From positions 1-64,000 of the forward strand of contig JAOABQ010000037.1 in NCBI GenBank assembly GCA_026418275.1: a stretch of 64,000 nucleotides of DNA. The letters run 5' to 3'. A model generated the notes under the pieces. That model was not told the origin of the DNA, ran no database searches, and saw only the letters and a program-made list of their open reading frames with translations. The DNA is from Clostridia bacterium. Its GTDB lineage: Bacteria > Bacillota > Clostridia > Acetivibrionales > DSM-2933. The translations under genes were made by a program, and so were the position numbers. Of this stretch, positions 1 to 8,293 are shown one piece after another (the stretch's first letter is position 1; every line of letters starts with the position of its first letter).

Positions 1-136
1 ACTAGCGTGCTTTTGTCACCGTTGGGTTTCCCTTATCGGCTAAGCTAGTTTGTGATAGAAATTAATGTCTTTTCTAGTGCCTTGCTATTGGCACATTCCA
101 TATTTGCCCCATTCTCTCGAACTTTTACGGGCGCAC
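1..136 (-). mobile_element. 5' end of a group II intron (partial)
   Basis: Read on the minus strand, the polymerase reading frame stops matching its family exactly after the codon for W in SIDEAW. The next bases are GTGCGCCCG, which fits the GUGYG 5' boundary consensus of bacterial group II introns. The following ~130 nt contain no matching protein and read like structured domain I RNA (for example CCGATAAGGGAAACCCAACGGTGA). The intron lies in the same orientation as its host gene, as needed for splicing. The body, any reverse transcriptase ORF and the 3' exon lie left of the window. Inference from the boundary motif and the abrupt loss of homology; an insertion sequence end is the alternative. 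Confidence 0.55.
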
Positions 137-460
137 CCAAGCTTCATCAATGCTGTTTTGCTCGATGATGGGCGTATATCTTTGCAATATTCGAATGACC
201 TCTTGAGATTTTTGCTGATAAAATTCATGGTCAGGAGGAACAAGAATAAGCTCAGGACAAAGCTTTTTTGCTTCGTGAAGTACCATGGTTGTCTTTACCC
301 CGTATTTTCTTGCTTCATAATTTGCGGCAAGAATAATACCCGAGCGTTTTATAGGGTCTCCCGCAACAGCCGCGGGCTTGCCTTTTAATTCGGTTTTCCT
401 TGTCATTTCACATCCTATAAAAAAGGCATTCATATCTACAAGAAAAATTACACTCTTCAT
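137..460 (-). CDS. Y-family DNA polymerase (DinB/UmuC-like), N-terminal exon only
   Basis: Translesion DNA polymerase of the Y family, which copies past damaged template bases. The visible 108 residues hold the first half of the palm: FLVDMNAFF (first metal-binding aspartate), the fingers-side segment GIILAANYEARKYGVK, and SIDEAW, whose D-E pair supplies catalytic acidic residues. The start at 460 is chosen because an AGGTGGAG ribosome binding site sits 8 nt upstream; a longer in-frame start at 520 lacks one. The frame is broken directly after SIDEAW by a probable group II intron, so the rest of the protein would lie beyond the left edge. It may still be expressed if the intron splices. Subfamily (DinB versus UvrX/YqjW-like) cannot be settled from this part. 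Confidence 0.8.
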
Positions 461-780
461 ATGCGTGACTCCACCTGTATTATGTTGCAAAGGAAGCTCC
501 GATGCAGTATAGAGTGCCATTTTAAACCTTTAATTATCAAAGGATCATCATGGCAATAAAGGGCAAATTGTCAAACCGGATTGAGTTTAATATTATTATA
601 CCCTTTAAATTTCCTAAGGGTCCAGCATTTTATCAATAAACAATCTAACATAGTGGGAAAGGTATCTTGTCCATTGGAAATCACATTTCTTATATTTATC
701 ATCCGATGATAATAAATGGTATAATAAAACTATTACGTAAACTCATCATTTAAGAAAGAATTTTGGAGGTTAAAGAAACA

Positions 781-1665
781 GTGAACCATTTATTTGTTAT
801 CAATCCTGCTGCGGGCAAGGGAAAGGCATTAAAGCGCATAGCAGAGATTAGGGAGTATTTTTCACATAGAGAAGATAATGTCACTATAGAGACTACCCAA
901 AGGGCGGGTCATGCGACAGAAATTGTAAAGAGGTATGTTAGTCAGGGAACCTACAGGGTATATTCACTTGGTGGGGATGGCACACTCAATGAAGTTTTAA
1001 ACGGTCTTGTAGGAAGCAGTAGTAGTCTTGCAGTTGTTCCCAGCGGCTCAGGGAATGATTTTATTCGCAATATCGTAAATGATCCTGAAGACCTGGGTAT
1101 CCTAGAGAAGACAATCAATGGGACTGAAGTGTTAATGGATATAGCCCGAGTTAATAACCGTTACTTTATCAGCATTTCATCAGTCGGATTTGATGCGGAA
1201 GTCGTTTTTAATGCAGTTCGCTTTAAGAAAAAAAAGTTTGTTTCGGGTAAATTTGCCTATCTTTTATCTGTAATAACCACTTTATTCGGTCACAAAGGGG
1301 TTCAGCTAAAGGTGTGGGTGGACGATCATAAATTCGAAATGAAAACATTGCTTTGTGCTGTGGCCAATGGGAAGTTTTACGGAGGGGGAATGATGCCGTG
1401 TCCGGATGCATCTATTTATGATGGAGAGCTTGACATATGCCTGGTGAGGGATATTGGCAGGTTTAAAATACTAAGGCTGTTTCCTAAATATATGAAAGGA
1501 AAACATTTGGAGATTAAGGAAGTCAGCATGTTAAAAGGGAGAAAAATTGAGATTGAATGTGACCGTGAAATTTCTTTAAATATTGACGGTGAGATCGAAA
1601 TATCCAGGAAAATGGTTTATGAAGTGATACCGAAAGGATTAAAAATAGTCATTCCATCTCATTAA
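781..1665 (+). CDS. Diacylglycerol/lipid kinase family protein (YegS/DagK-like)
   Basis: Cytoplasmic lipid kinase of the DAGK catalytic-domain family; members phosphorylate diacylglycerol, undecaprenol or sphingoid lipids. The N-terminal NPAAGKGKA loop and the nucleotide-binding signature GGDGTLNEV with following PSGSGNDFIR are both intact, and the length of 294 residues is normal for the family. A GTG start at 781 is preferred because GGAGGT lies at the right distance before it; an upstream in-frame TTG at 763 overlaps that ribosome binding site. It appears to be a stand-alone gene: the preceding ~260 nt contain a TATAAT-like -10 at 720-725 but no convincing -35. The lipid substrate cannot be inferred. 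Confidence 0.88.
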   Translation: MNHLFVINPAAGKGKALKRIAEIREYFSHREDNVTIETTQRAGHATEIVKRYVSQGTYRVYSLGGDGTLNEVLNGLVGSSSSLAVVPSGSGNDFIRNIVNDPEDLGILEKTINGTEVLMDIARVNNRYFISISSVGFDAEVVFNAVRFKKKKFVSGKFAYLLSVITTLFGHKGVQLKVWVDDHKFEMKTLLCAVANGKFYGGGMMPCPDASIYDGELDICLVRDIGRFKILRLFPKYMKGKHLEIKEVSMLKGRKIEIECDREISLNIDGEIEISRKMVYEVIPKGLKIVIPSH

Positions 1666-1806
1666 CCAAAAAGTTTTAAAAGTTGAAAATGATTTTTGTA
1701 GAATATGAATAAGACGGTTCATAGTTTGAAAATATATAAATAAATAGAAATAGCAACATGCATTTTCATAAAAACCATTAATTTTTAAAGATAGGATGTG
1801 GATAAG

Positions 1807-2037
1807 ATGGATAGCATGAACCGTAACGAAATTGAAATCACTACCTATGATAGATTGCTTCGTGCGTGGGAAAATTCTATGGAAATGGTAAGGGATTTTG
1901 AAATGTACTCAAAAAGAATCGAGGATGAAAAAATCAAGGAAGTATTCAAGCAGTTTGCAGAGGATGAAGGGATGCACGCAACAAAGCTTCGGGAGCTTCT
2001 TTTAGACTGCCGGAAAGAAAAGGGATGTGGACATTAA
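1807..2037 (+). CDS. Small ferritin-like/rubrerythrin-type helical protein
   Basis: A 76-residue, all-helical, charged protein. The pair of segments EMVRDFEMYSKRIEDEKIKE and FKQFAEDEGMHATKLREL has the E...(D/E)xxH spacing of ferritin-like/rubrerythrin two-helix proteins, so a half-ferritin that dimerises to bind metal is plausible. The C-terminus GCGH could add ligands. The start is placed at 1807, 7-8 nt after AGGATG; an in-frame GTG at 1798 overlaps that site. No operon partner is evident: the next element is the tRNA unit. Family assignment is by motif only. Confidence 0.6.
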   Translation: MDSMNRNEIEITTYDRLLRAWENSMEMVRDFEMYSKRIEDEKIKEVFKQFAEDEGMHATKLRELLLDCRKEKGCGH

Positions 2038-2206
2038 GTTTAAAATCTATTTGCATTGCATGGATCAAGTAACCCTTGGGATAAAACCTGGGGGTTACCT
2101 ATTGAAAAAACAAGTAAAATAGTTGAGATTACTAAAGAAATCCGGTGATAATTAAAGAAAGAGGAATGTATAAAAGGATAAGTTTGTATAATCGGGATTT
2201 TGACTC

Positions 2207-2235
2207 TTGACCAGATATAGGAGCATCAGTATAAT
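2207..2235 (+). promoter_or_regulatory. Sigma-A type promoter of the tRNA pair
   Basis: TTGACC at 2207-2212 and TATAAT at 2230-2235 are separated by 17 nt, about 50 nt before the first tRNA. This is close to the vegetative consensus and in the expected place for a stable-RNA promoter. Confidence 0.7.
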
Positions 2236-2286
2236 ATTATTTGTGTTTGAGAGGACGTACCGACTTCTTAAAACATGTTGAAGTAT

Positions 2287-2362
2287 TCCTCAATAGCTCA
2301 GTCGGTAGAGCATGCGGCTGTTAACCGCAGGGTCGTAGGTTCAAGTCCTACTTGAGGAGCCA
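2287..2362 (+). tRNA. tRNA-Asn (GTT)
   Basis: Full cloverleaf: acceptor stem TCCTCAA/TTGAGGA, D-arm AGCTCAGTCGGTAGAGC, anticodon loop CTGTTAA giving GTT, T-arm with GGTTCAAGTCC and an encoded CCA end. It is three nucleotides from the next tRNA and shares its promoter. Confidence 0.95.
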
Positions 2363-2365
2363 ATC

Positions 2366-2442
2366 GGGCCTTTAGCTCAGTTGGTTAGAGCAACCGGCTC
2401 ATAACCGGTTGGTCCGGGGTTCGAGTCCCTGAAGGCCCACCA
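2366..2442 (+). tRNA. tRNA with CAT anticodon, probably tRNA-Ile2 (or elongator Met)
   Basis: Full cloverleaf: acceptor GGGCCTT/AAGGCCC, D-arm TAGCTCAGTTGGTTAGAGC, anticodon loop CTCATAA, T-arm GGTTCGAGTCC, encoded CCA. The anticodon is CAT. The acceptor stem is fully paired, so it is not the initiator type. The CTCATAA loop resembles the lysidine-modified tRNA-Ile2 of Bacillus and E. coli more than elongator tRNA-Met (TTCATAC), so AUA decoding is likely. The exact identity is inference. Confidence 0.9.
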
Positions 2443-2536
2443 TAGGAATCCATCTGTTATAAACAGGTGGATTTTTTAATTATATTCTAAATATATTGTT
2501 GCAATTTAAATTCAATATAGATTTTGAGAGGATTCT

Positions 2537-3232
2537 ATGGAACTTAAAGGTAGGCTGAAGTTGATAGCGGATATGGTGCCGCATTGTAATAAGATTTGCG
2601 ATATTGGTACGGATCATGCATACATACCGATTTATCTTGTCTTAAAAAACAAATGTATGAGGGCAATTGCGGCGGATGTTAGAAAAGGGCCAGTAGAGGC
2701 GGCAGAAAGGAATATTAAGCAGTATAAATTGGACTCGGTCATTGAAACACGGATAGGGGACGGCCTCCAACCGATTGAGGAGGGGGAAGCCGATATTATT
2801 GTGATTGCAGGTATGGGTGGAGTATTGATTAATAAGATTTTAACCGAAGGGTTTAATAAGGCGAAGGCTTCAAAAGCCTTGATTTTACAGGCGATGAATG
2901 CAATTGAGTTGGTACGGGAATGGCTATATAAAAATGGTTTCGAAATATTTGATGAATCACTTATTGATGAAGGTGAAAAGATATATAATGTGATTGCGGC
3001 CAAGTGGACCGGGAATACAGAGTATGTGGATGATCCTACAGGTTTTTTGGTTGGAAGGAAGCTGGTGGAAAAGAAGGATCCACTTTTGAAAAAATATATC
3101 AATAAAAAAATAATCCTTCTTATAAAGATTAATGAAGGGTTAAAGAACTCTGAAAATATGGCAGGAGAGATTGAAAAAAATAGTAAACTGATTGAAAAAT
3201 TACAAAACACCCTCAAAGTAATAGAGATATGA
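2537..3232 (+). CDS. trmK: tRNA (adenine(22)-N1)-methyltransferase TrmK
   Basis: SAM-dependent class I methyltransferase that makes m1A22 in tRNA. The protein has the family's opening LIADMVP, the SAM-binding loop ICDIGTDHAYIPIYL (residues ~20-35), the IIVIAGMGG motif (~88-96) and a C-terminal coiled-coil-like tail (~180-231). Length of 231 residues is typical. A GAGAGGA site precedes the ATG. It is followed by nif3/yqfO, the standard Gram-positive trmK-yqfO arrangement, here with a 64 nt gap. Confidence 0.92.
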   Translation: MELKGRLKLIADMVPHCNKICDIGTDHAYIPIYLVLKNKCMRAIAADVRKGPVEAAERNIKQYKLDSVIETRIGDGLQPIEEGEADIIVIAGMGGVLINKILTEGFNKAKASKALILQAMNAIELVREWLYKNGFEIFDESLIDEGEKIYNVIAAKWTGNTEYVDDPTGFLVGRKLVEKKDPLLKKYINKKIILLIKINEGLKNSENMAGEIEKNSKLIEKLQNTLKVIEI

Positions 3233-3296
3233 TTTAAGCCGCATGATAGATATGTGAACTATGTGAACTATCAATGTAAAGTAAAGGAGAGTGGCC

Positions 3297-4403
3297 ATGG
3301 GCATTCGAATAAGAGAAATTACAAAGTACATAGAGGGAATTGCCCCTTTAAACCTGGCTGAAGAATGGGATAATGTGGGGCTTATGGTCGGCAGTATGGA
3401 GCAGGAGGTAAAACGGATCCTGGTATGCCTTGATGTAACTTCTAAAGTAGTTGAGGAGGCAATTTCCAAAAAGGCGGATCTTATTGTATCCCATCACCCT
3501 TTCCTATTTAAGGGTATGAAAAGGATCACAGAGGATGACATAAAGGGACAACTCATTTTTAAGTTGATAAAATTCGGAATAGGGGTGTATAGTGCCCATA
3601 CCAATTTGGATGTAACGGTTGGAGGCATTAATGAAACCCTTGCATCCCTAATTGGACTTACCGGTATAAGGAACCTAAATAAGTATAAAGAAGAAAAATG
3701 TTATAAAATCGCAGTGTTTGTTCCCTTGGATCATGCTGATAAGGTAAGGGCGGCTATGTGCGATGCCGGGGCCGGTTGGATAGGGAACTACAGTGACTGC
3801 ACCTTTATGACAAAAGGCACCGGAACATTTAAGCCCCTGGAGGGCACCAATCCTTATGTAGGAGCAGAAGGCAGCCTGGAAAAAGTGGAGGAAATCAAAA
3901 TAGAAACCCTTTCAACCAAAGATAAGCTGCAAGGTGTATTGAATGCGATGCACGAAGCTCATCCTTATGAAGAGGTGGCTTATGATGTTTACAGCCTTGA
4001 AAAACCAGGAGTAGAGTACGGCTTGGGCAAGGTAGGAGAATTGAGTGTTCCCATGGGTTTTAAGGAGTTTGTGGAGGAACTCAAGAAAAAGCTTGCGCTA
4101 GCGCACGTGAGAGTAATTGGAAGCCTAAAAGGAGATGTAAAGCGGGTAGCCGTATTCTGTGGCAGCTTTGACGGTAATTTTTCAGGTGTAATAAAGGGAA
4201 AGGCGGATCTTTTGGTAACCGGTGATTTAAAGTATCATCCATCCGTAGATGCGGAAGAAATGGGATTATGTATCATCGACGCCGGGCATTTTGGCACCGA
4301 AAGGATTATTGTGCCAAAAATAGTGAAGTGGCTATCAGATAAATTTGTGGACATCGAAGTGATGGAAAGCAAGGTGGAAGCCGACCCTTTTAAAACCATT
4401 TGA
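3297..4403 (+). CDS. Nif3-like dinuclear metal centre protein (YqfO family)
   Basis: Conserved Nif3/YqfO family protein with a two-metal site; its cellular reaction is not firmly known, and a GTP-cyclohydrolase-like or metal-chaperone role has been proposed for relatives. Metal ligands are visible in SHHPFLFKG (~63-71), SAHTNLDVTVGG (~100) and the C-terminal DAGHFGTE (~332-339). A PII-like CutA-fold insert (~130-240, with AHPYEEVAYDVY) separates the halves, as in full-length 370-residue members. ATG 3297 is preferred over the GTG at 3291, which directly abuts the AAAGGAGA site. The stop codon overlaps the -35 element of the rnpB promoter. Confidence 0.9.
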   Translation: MGIRIREITKYIEGIAPLNLAEEWDNVGLMVGSMEQEVKRILVCLDVTSKVVEEAISKKADLIVSHHPFLFKGMKRITEDDIKGQLIFKLIKFGIGVYSAHTNLDVTVGGINETLASLIGLTGIRNLNKYKEEKCYKIAVFVPLDHADKVRAAMCDAGAGWIGNYSDCTFMTKGTGTFKPLEGTNPYVGAEGSLEKVEEIKIETLSTKDKLQGVLNAMHEAHPYEEVAYDVYSLEKPGVEYGLGKVGELSVPMGFKEFVEELKKKLALAHVRVIGSLKGDVKRVAVFCGSFDGNFSGVIKGKADLLVTGDLKYHPSVDAEEMGLCIIDAGHFGTERIIVPKIVKWLSDKFVDIEVMESKVEADPFKTI

Positions 4404-4428
4404 CAATCGGTGTGAAAGGGATTATAAT
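4400..4428 (+). promoter_or_regulatory. Consensus sigma-A promoter of rnpB
   Basis: TTGACA (4400-4405) and TATAAT (4423-4428) with exactly 17 nt between them: a perfect vegetative promoter. Its -35 box contains the stop codon of the upstream nif3 gene. Transcription would start near 4435, leaving a short leader before the mature RNase P RNA. Confidence 0.88.
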
Positions 4429-4516
4429 GATTGTCTTGGTCAACGTTACATAATATATTTATTGTATTAAAGTAAATTGTATTAACCTACTTAAATACGA
4501 ATGAGTATATACAATT

Positions 4517-4868
4517 GTGAGTAAGCCAGATGGTCGCGTATACAGTGCTGAAAGGCCGTATATGAGGAAAGTCCGGGCTCCACAGGGCAGGGTGCCGGGT
4601 AACTCCCGGTGAAGGTGACTTTAAGGAAAGTGCAACAGAGATATACCGCCCTTCTAAGTTTTAGGAGGGTAAGGGTGGAAAGGTGAGGTAAGAGCTCACC
4701 AGCGGCATGGCGACTTGCCGGTCTATGTAAACCCCACCTGGAGCAACACCGCAGAGGGACATATTGGTAGCCCGCCAGTCCCGAGAAGGTGGCTTGAGCG
4801 GTGCAGAAATGTATCGCCTAGATAGATGATCATCAAATACAGAACCCGGCTTATAGACTTACTCATGA
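4517..4868 (+). ncRNA. rnpB: RNase P RNA, bacterial class A
   Basis: Catalytic RNA of RNase P, which matures tRNA 5' ends. Conserved parts seen: GAGGAAAGTCCGGGCTCCAC (CR I), the CR II/III segment AGTGCAACAGAGA, CGGTCTATGTAAACCCCAC, GCCCGCCAGTCCCGAGAAGG and the 3' ACAGAACCCGGCTTA segment. P1 is formed by GAGTAAG near 4519 with CTTACTC near 4859. The architecture is that of class A, as expected for Clostridia rather than Bacillus. Ends are placed by P1 pairing and are good to a few nucleotides. Confidence 0.95.
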
Positions 4869-4875
4869 ATATATC

Positions 4876-4910
4876 AAAACCACCGGCTTTTAAGGCTGGT
4901 GGTTTTGTTG
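4876..4910 (+). terminator. Rho-independent terminator of rnpB
   Basis: AAAACCACCGGC pairs with GCTGGTGGTTTT across a TTTTAAG loop (one G-U pair), ending in a short T-rich run directly after the RNase P RNA. Confidence 0.85.
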
Positions 4911-5006
4911 TAGGTAAAAGGATATTTTATTACTGAACATCCCTAAGCAGCCTAAAACTGTACTTATAGGTTTTGAGCGGGCAGCATAGATCCAAATTCC
5001 TTGCTA

Positions 5007-5187
5007 TTACCCGTGATACTGTGTGTAGAAGAGGAGTTGTCCCCGGAAGATGTTGATTTTTGAAAAGGGCAAGTGCTGTTTTATCAGAAGGCAGCTTTTT
5101 AAGTTTTCAATTTTTTCTAATGCTTTTTCCCTTGAAACTTTTGTGTTATCCTTAGTAAGGGATAGGATATAGTCTAAGACAGCAATC
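5007..5187 (-). pseudogene. Possible decayed coding remnant, unrecognised
   Basis: In the stretch 4911-5333, which has no intact gene, the minus strand holds an open run of ~60 codons with protein-like composition (contains LDYILSLTKDNTKVSREKAL), ending in a stop at 5007. It has no start codon, and upstream protein-like sequence continues in another frame (AKNPENLFSKPSM). This looks like a broken gene, but no family is recognised. The rest of the gap shows nothing supportable. Confidence 0.25.
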
Positions 5188-5333
5188 TACTCATAGAAGG
5201 CTTTGAGAATAAGTTTTCTGGATTTTTCGCCATTTGACGGGCAAGTAGGATAATTTTGCGGCGAAGAAAGTTATGTGTGAGCGTTGCGTTTTACAAAAGG
5301 TCGCTATAATTTAAAAACAAGTTAATGCAGCAA

Positions 5334-5434
5334 GTGCCTTGTAACGTAATTCTTTTCTAGGGTATGCGAGGCACAAACAGAGGAAGTGCATTTTTAACAC
5401 TTTGAAACTTAAAATTTGTTGTGTTAAAAAGCAC
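5334..5434 (+). repeat. Double-hairpin element, copy 1 (inverted relative to copy 2 at 10466)
   Basis: A ~100 bp element with two stem-loops. The first is GTGCCTTG...CGAGGCAC, the second GTGCATTTTTAACAC...GTGTTAAAAAGCAC. The reverse complement of 10466-10568 matches nearly base for base, apart from small differences in the loops. It ends 22 nt before the helicase start codon, so it forms the helicase 5' leader. Either a dispersed mobile/structured element or an RNA regulatory leader. Confidence 0.8.
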
Positions 5435-5456
5435 CAGTACGGAAAGGAATGAAAAA

Positions 5457-7550
5457 GTGGAGTTTTTTAACCGTTTAAAAGATCAATATGAAATCGCCCT
5501 TGACCAAGATCAAGAGAGGGCTGCGGCGCATGTTGAGGGACCTGCTGTAATTCTTGCAGGACCCGGATCCGGGAAAACCACTGTAATTACGGCAAGAACT
5601 GCTTTCCTAGTGCTGGAAAAGGGGATTGATCCCTCCGGCATCCTTACTTTGACGTTTAACAGAGCTGCCAGATATGAAATGGAGAATAGATTTAACCGGA
5701 TTTTTGGGGAAACGGTTAAACAAAAAATAAATTTTTCCACCATGCACAGCTTTTGCAACTGGGTTGTGATGGACTACGAAAGGAAGCGGGGAAAAAGGCT
5801 TAAGCGTATTGAAGGGGACATAGAAACGGAAGACAATAAAAGAAAAATCATCTGGCGTATCTATCAGGAAATCAATGGGACCGGTCTAAACGATGATCAA
5901 CTGGAAGATGTAATTAATGAAATCGGCTTTGTAAAGAATAAAATGATAAAAGACTTCCAAAATATGAGTTTCAATACAAAGAATTTCTCTGCACTTTATA
6001 AAGCCTATGAAGATTATAAAAGATCCAAACTCTATATGGATTTTGATGATATGCTGTCCTTCGCCTATGGCATATTGGTGAAATGCCCCGATATTTTAAA
6101 TTATTACAAAAGCAAATACCGCTTTTTTCAGGTAGATGAGGGGCAGGATCTATCCAAAATTCAGTTTGAAATTCTCAAGCTCCTTGTTAAATCTGAAAAA
6201 AGCAATTTGTTTCTTGTTGCAGATGATGATCAATCGGTTTATGGTTTTAGAGGGGCAGAACCTCGATATATCTTTGATTTGGAGAAAGAATTTCCGGAGT
6301 GTAAACTGTTTAGGCTGGAAAATAATTACCGGTCCTCTAGAAATATTGTGGAAATCAGCAGCCGGTTTATAAAAGGGAACATTCAAAGGTATGATAAGGT
6401 GCACCGGACTGAGAACGGGGTTGGTGTAGATCCTGTCATCCTTCGCGTAAATGATGAAGAAAAGCAGTTGAAGTTTTTAAAGGAGGAGGTCCACAAGTTT
6501 TTGAGGGAGGGAAAAAAGGTTGCCGTTTTATATAGGAATAATCTTTCTTCACTCTCTATTGTGGATGCCTTTGACCGTAAAGGAATTCCGTATAAGGTAA
6601 AACAAAACAAACTCTTCTTTTTTAATCATTGGGTGGTTCAGGATATTTTAGCTTTTTTTAAATTTTCCTTAGATCCCTATGATAAAAATTCTTTTTTGAG
6701 GATTTACTACAAAATGAACCGGTATATCTCAAAGAGTATGTTGGAGTGTGCCTTGGAGAGCGAAAACGAAGATGCGGTAATTGATGGCATTCTAAAAAGC
6801 GATGAGATTAAGCCGTATCAACAAAAGATATTAATAGAATTAAAAGGTGAATTTAAACGCTTGGCTAGAAGCCATCCCTCCTTCGTGCTTCAATATATAG
6901 AAGAACAATTCAAGTATTTTTCCAATGTAAGCGATTATTGTGAGAATACAGGTCTTTCCTTTGAATACCTTTACAGCTTTTTTGGTATTATCAAGACCAT
7001 TGCAGCAGGTTGTCAAACTGTCCCCCAATTCTTGCAGCGAATGGAGGTATTGCAGGAGTTGGTGGATAAGCCGGGAAAAGTGCAAAGTGAAAATCCTGTT
7101 ACACTGACAACCCTACATTCCAGTAAAGGCTTGGAATATGATTGTGTCTTTATGGTTGACTTGACGGAGGGGGAGATACCGGGGAACCGGACATCTGAAA
7201 TGGTAAAAAAGGAACAGGATTCTTCCATAGAAGAGGAGCGGCGTATATTCTATGTAGGAATGACCCGGGCAAAAGAGTATTTATATTTAATCAGCCCGGA
7301 GACAAAAAATGAAATACCCGAAAGCAGATCTCCATTTGTGGATGAAGTCATTCAATGTATTCATGAAAGAGTATTGGATGAGCTTGGTGAAGGGCTTATT
7401 GTTAACCATAAGTATTATGGGAAAGGTGTAATTGAAAATGTAAATCGAAGGAATAAGGGTGTTGTTGTTCTGGAAATTGATTTCGACGGTATCCGGCGTA
7501 AGGTGGATTTTTTTACCTGTATGGAGAGCGGGGTATTAAAGTATTCATAA
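5457..7550 (+). CDS. UvrD/PcrA-like superfamily 1 DNA helicase
   Basis: ATP-dependent 3'-5' DNA helicase/translocase of the UvrD/Rep/PcrA type. Motifs in order (residues counted from this start): Walker A GPGSGKTT (~37-44), motif II VDEGQD (the usual DEQQD is altered), motif III ADDDQSVYGFRGA, motif IV NYRSS, motif V TLHSSKGLEYDCV, motif VI VGMTRAKEYLYL. A C-terminal ~50-residue segment HKYYGKGVIENV...IDFDGIRRKVDF resembles the PcrA/UvrD Tudor-like tail. GTG at 5457 is chosen because AAAGGA lies 8 nt upstream; an in-frame GTG at 5421 would be inside the repeat element. At 697 residues it is close to normal length. A terminator follows. Its link to the neighbouring injection locus is unclear; it may be an independent repair gene. 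Confidence 0.9.
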   Translation: MEFFNRLKDQYEIALDQDQERAAAHVEGPAVILAGPGSGKTTVITARTAFLVLEKGIDPSGILTLTFNRAARYEMENRFNRIFGETVKQKINFSTMHSFCNWVVMDYERKRGKRLKRIEGDIETEDNKRKIIWRIYQEINGTGLNDDQLEDVINEIGFVKNKMIKDFQNMSFNTKNFSALYKAYEDYKRSKLYMDFDDMLSFAYGILVKCPDILNYYKSKYRFFQVDEGQDLSKIQFEILKLLVKSEKSNLFLVADDDQSVYGFRGAEPRYIFDLEKEFPECKLFRLENNYRSSRNIVEISSRFIKGNIQRYDKVHRTENGVGVDPVILRVNDEEKQLKFLKEEVHKFLREGKKVAVLYRNNLSSLSIVDAFDRKGIPYKVKQNKLFFFNHWVVQDILAFFKFSLDPYDKNSFLRIYYKMNRYISKSMLECALESENEDAVIDGILKSDEIKPYQQKILIELKGEFKRLARSHPSFVLQYIEEQFKYFSNVSDYCENTGLSFEYLYSFFGIIKTIAAGCQTVPQFLQRMEVLQELVDKPGKVQSENPVTLTTLHSSKGLEYDCVFMVDLTEGEIPGNRTSEMVKKEQDSSIEEERRIFYVGMTRAKEYLYLISPETKNEIPESRSPFVDEVIQCIHERVLDELGEGLIVNHKYYGKGVIENVNRRNKGVVVLEIDFDGIRRKVDFFTCMESGVLKYS

Positions 7551-7588
7551 TTCATAATTAACCATAACGGAAATACGATTAGATAAAT

Positions 7589-7626
7589 AATAAAAAACAC
7601 AGATTTTTAAGACTGTGTTTTTTATT
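7589..7626 (+). terminator. Rho-independent terminator after the helicase gene
   Basis: AATAAAAAACACAG pairs with CTGTGTTTTTTATT around an ATTTTTAAGA loop. The flanking A and T runs would make it work in both directions. Confidence 0.8.
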
Positions 7627-7770
7627 ATAGCTATTTATGGGTGCATGTTATTTAGTGATGTGGGTTTTCGCTAATACTACATGCATTTATTTTTTGAATT
7701 TATCAAAGTAGATATTCCTTCACATTTGCCATTCTAAGGATACGTTGCTTCCGGGATTTAAAAGTTTTTG

Positions 7771-7816
7771 GTGACTTTAGTCATTAAAAATAGTGACTAA
7801 AGTCACTATTTTTAAT
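7771..7816 (+). repeat. Two mutually exclusive hairpins
   Basis: GTGACTTTAGTCA (7771-7783) can pair with TGACTAAAGTCAC (7794-7806). The latter also forms the core of a second palindrome ATTAAAAATAGTGACT/AGTCACTATTTTTAAT (7783-7816). Both hairpins share bases, so only one can form at a time. This lies in the 667 nt gap upstream of the sheath gene, which otherwise is AT-rich with no coding signal. Confidence 0.6.
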
Positions 7817-8098
7817 TTAAAGTTTAAATATTATGAAAACATAATATTGACTGAAATTAAATTTAATATCCTAGATTATGTAAAACATGTGTTTCGGAAA
7901 TCATAGCGCTGTGATTCTGGAATGACCAAATTTTGAGCCTGTTTGTTTTCGAACACCAAACAAAATAATGAGCTGGAAGTTATAATTTATGTTATGTATA
8001 CCATAATATAGTTAACGTAATTAAAAATGTAAATATAATATCAAAATGGATATTGTAAAAATTTTATCAAATAATGTAATTAATTGCGATAAAAACAG

Positions 8099-8128
8099 TT
8101 GAAAATGTCTGCACTTTTTTGATAAAAT
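8099..8128 (+). promoter_or_regulatory. Candidate promoter of the sheath-like gene
   Basis: TTGAAA (8099-8104) and TAAAAT (8123-8128) with an 18 nt spacer, about 160 nt upstream of the start codon. It is the best vegetative-type match in a very AT-rich gap where chance matches are common. Confidence 0.35.
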
Positions 8129-8293
8129 GCTTGTGAAGAGTGAGTGGATGAAATTGGATGGATTGTAATTATAAATTGTAAGGAAGCATAATTTAACATT
8201 TTAAATTGGCTGGAAGCATTCGAAAATCTGCAAAATCTTATCAGAAGCAGCTTTGACAGTTTACATAGAGATAAAAAATAAAGGGGGATACAG

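Noticed and set aside
65..388. Plus-strand ORF over the polymerase/intron region
   Set aside because: Shadow of the minus-strand polymerase exon; no ribosome binding site and unlike any protein.
763..780. TTG start for the lipid kinase
   Set aside because: It overlaps its own GGAGGT site; the GTG at 781 is correctly spaced.
1223..1411. Short minus-strand ORFs inside intact genes
   Set aside because: All such frames overlap clear genes in the opposite strand and show no family features.
2069..2098. GTAACCC/GGGTTAC hairpin as a terminator
   Set aside because: Short stem, interrupted, with no T-run; left out.
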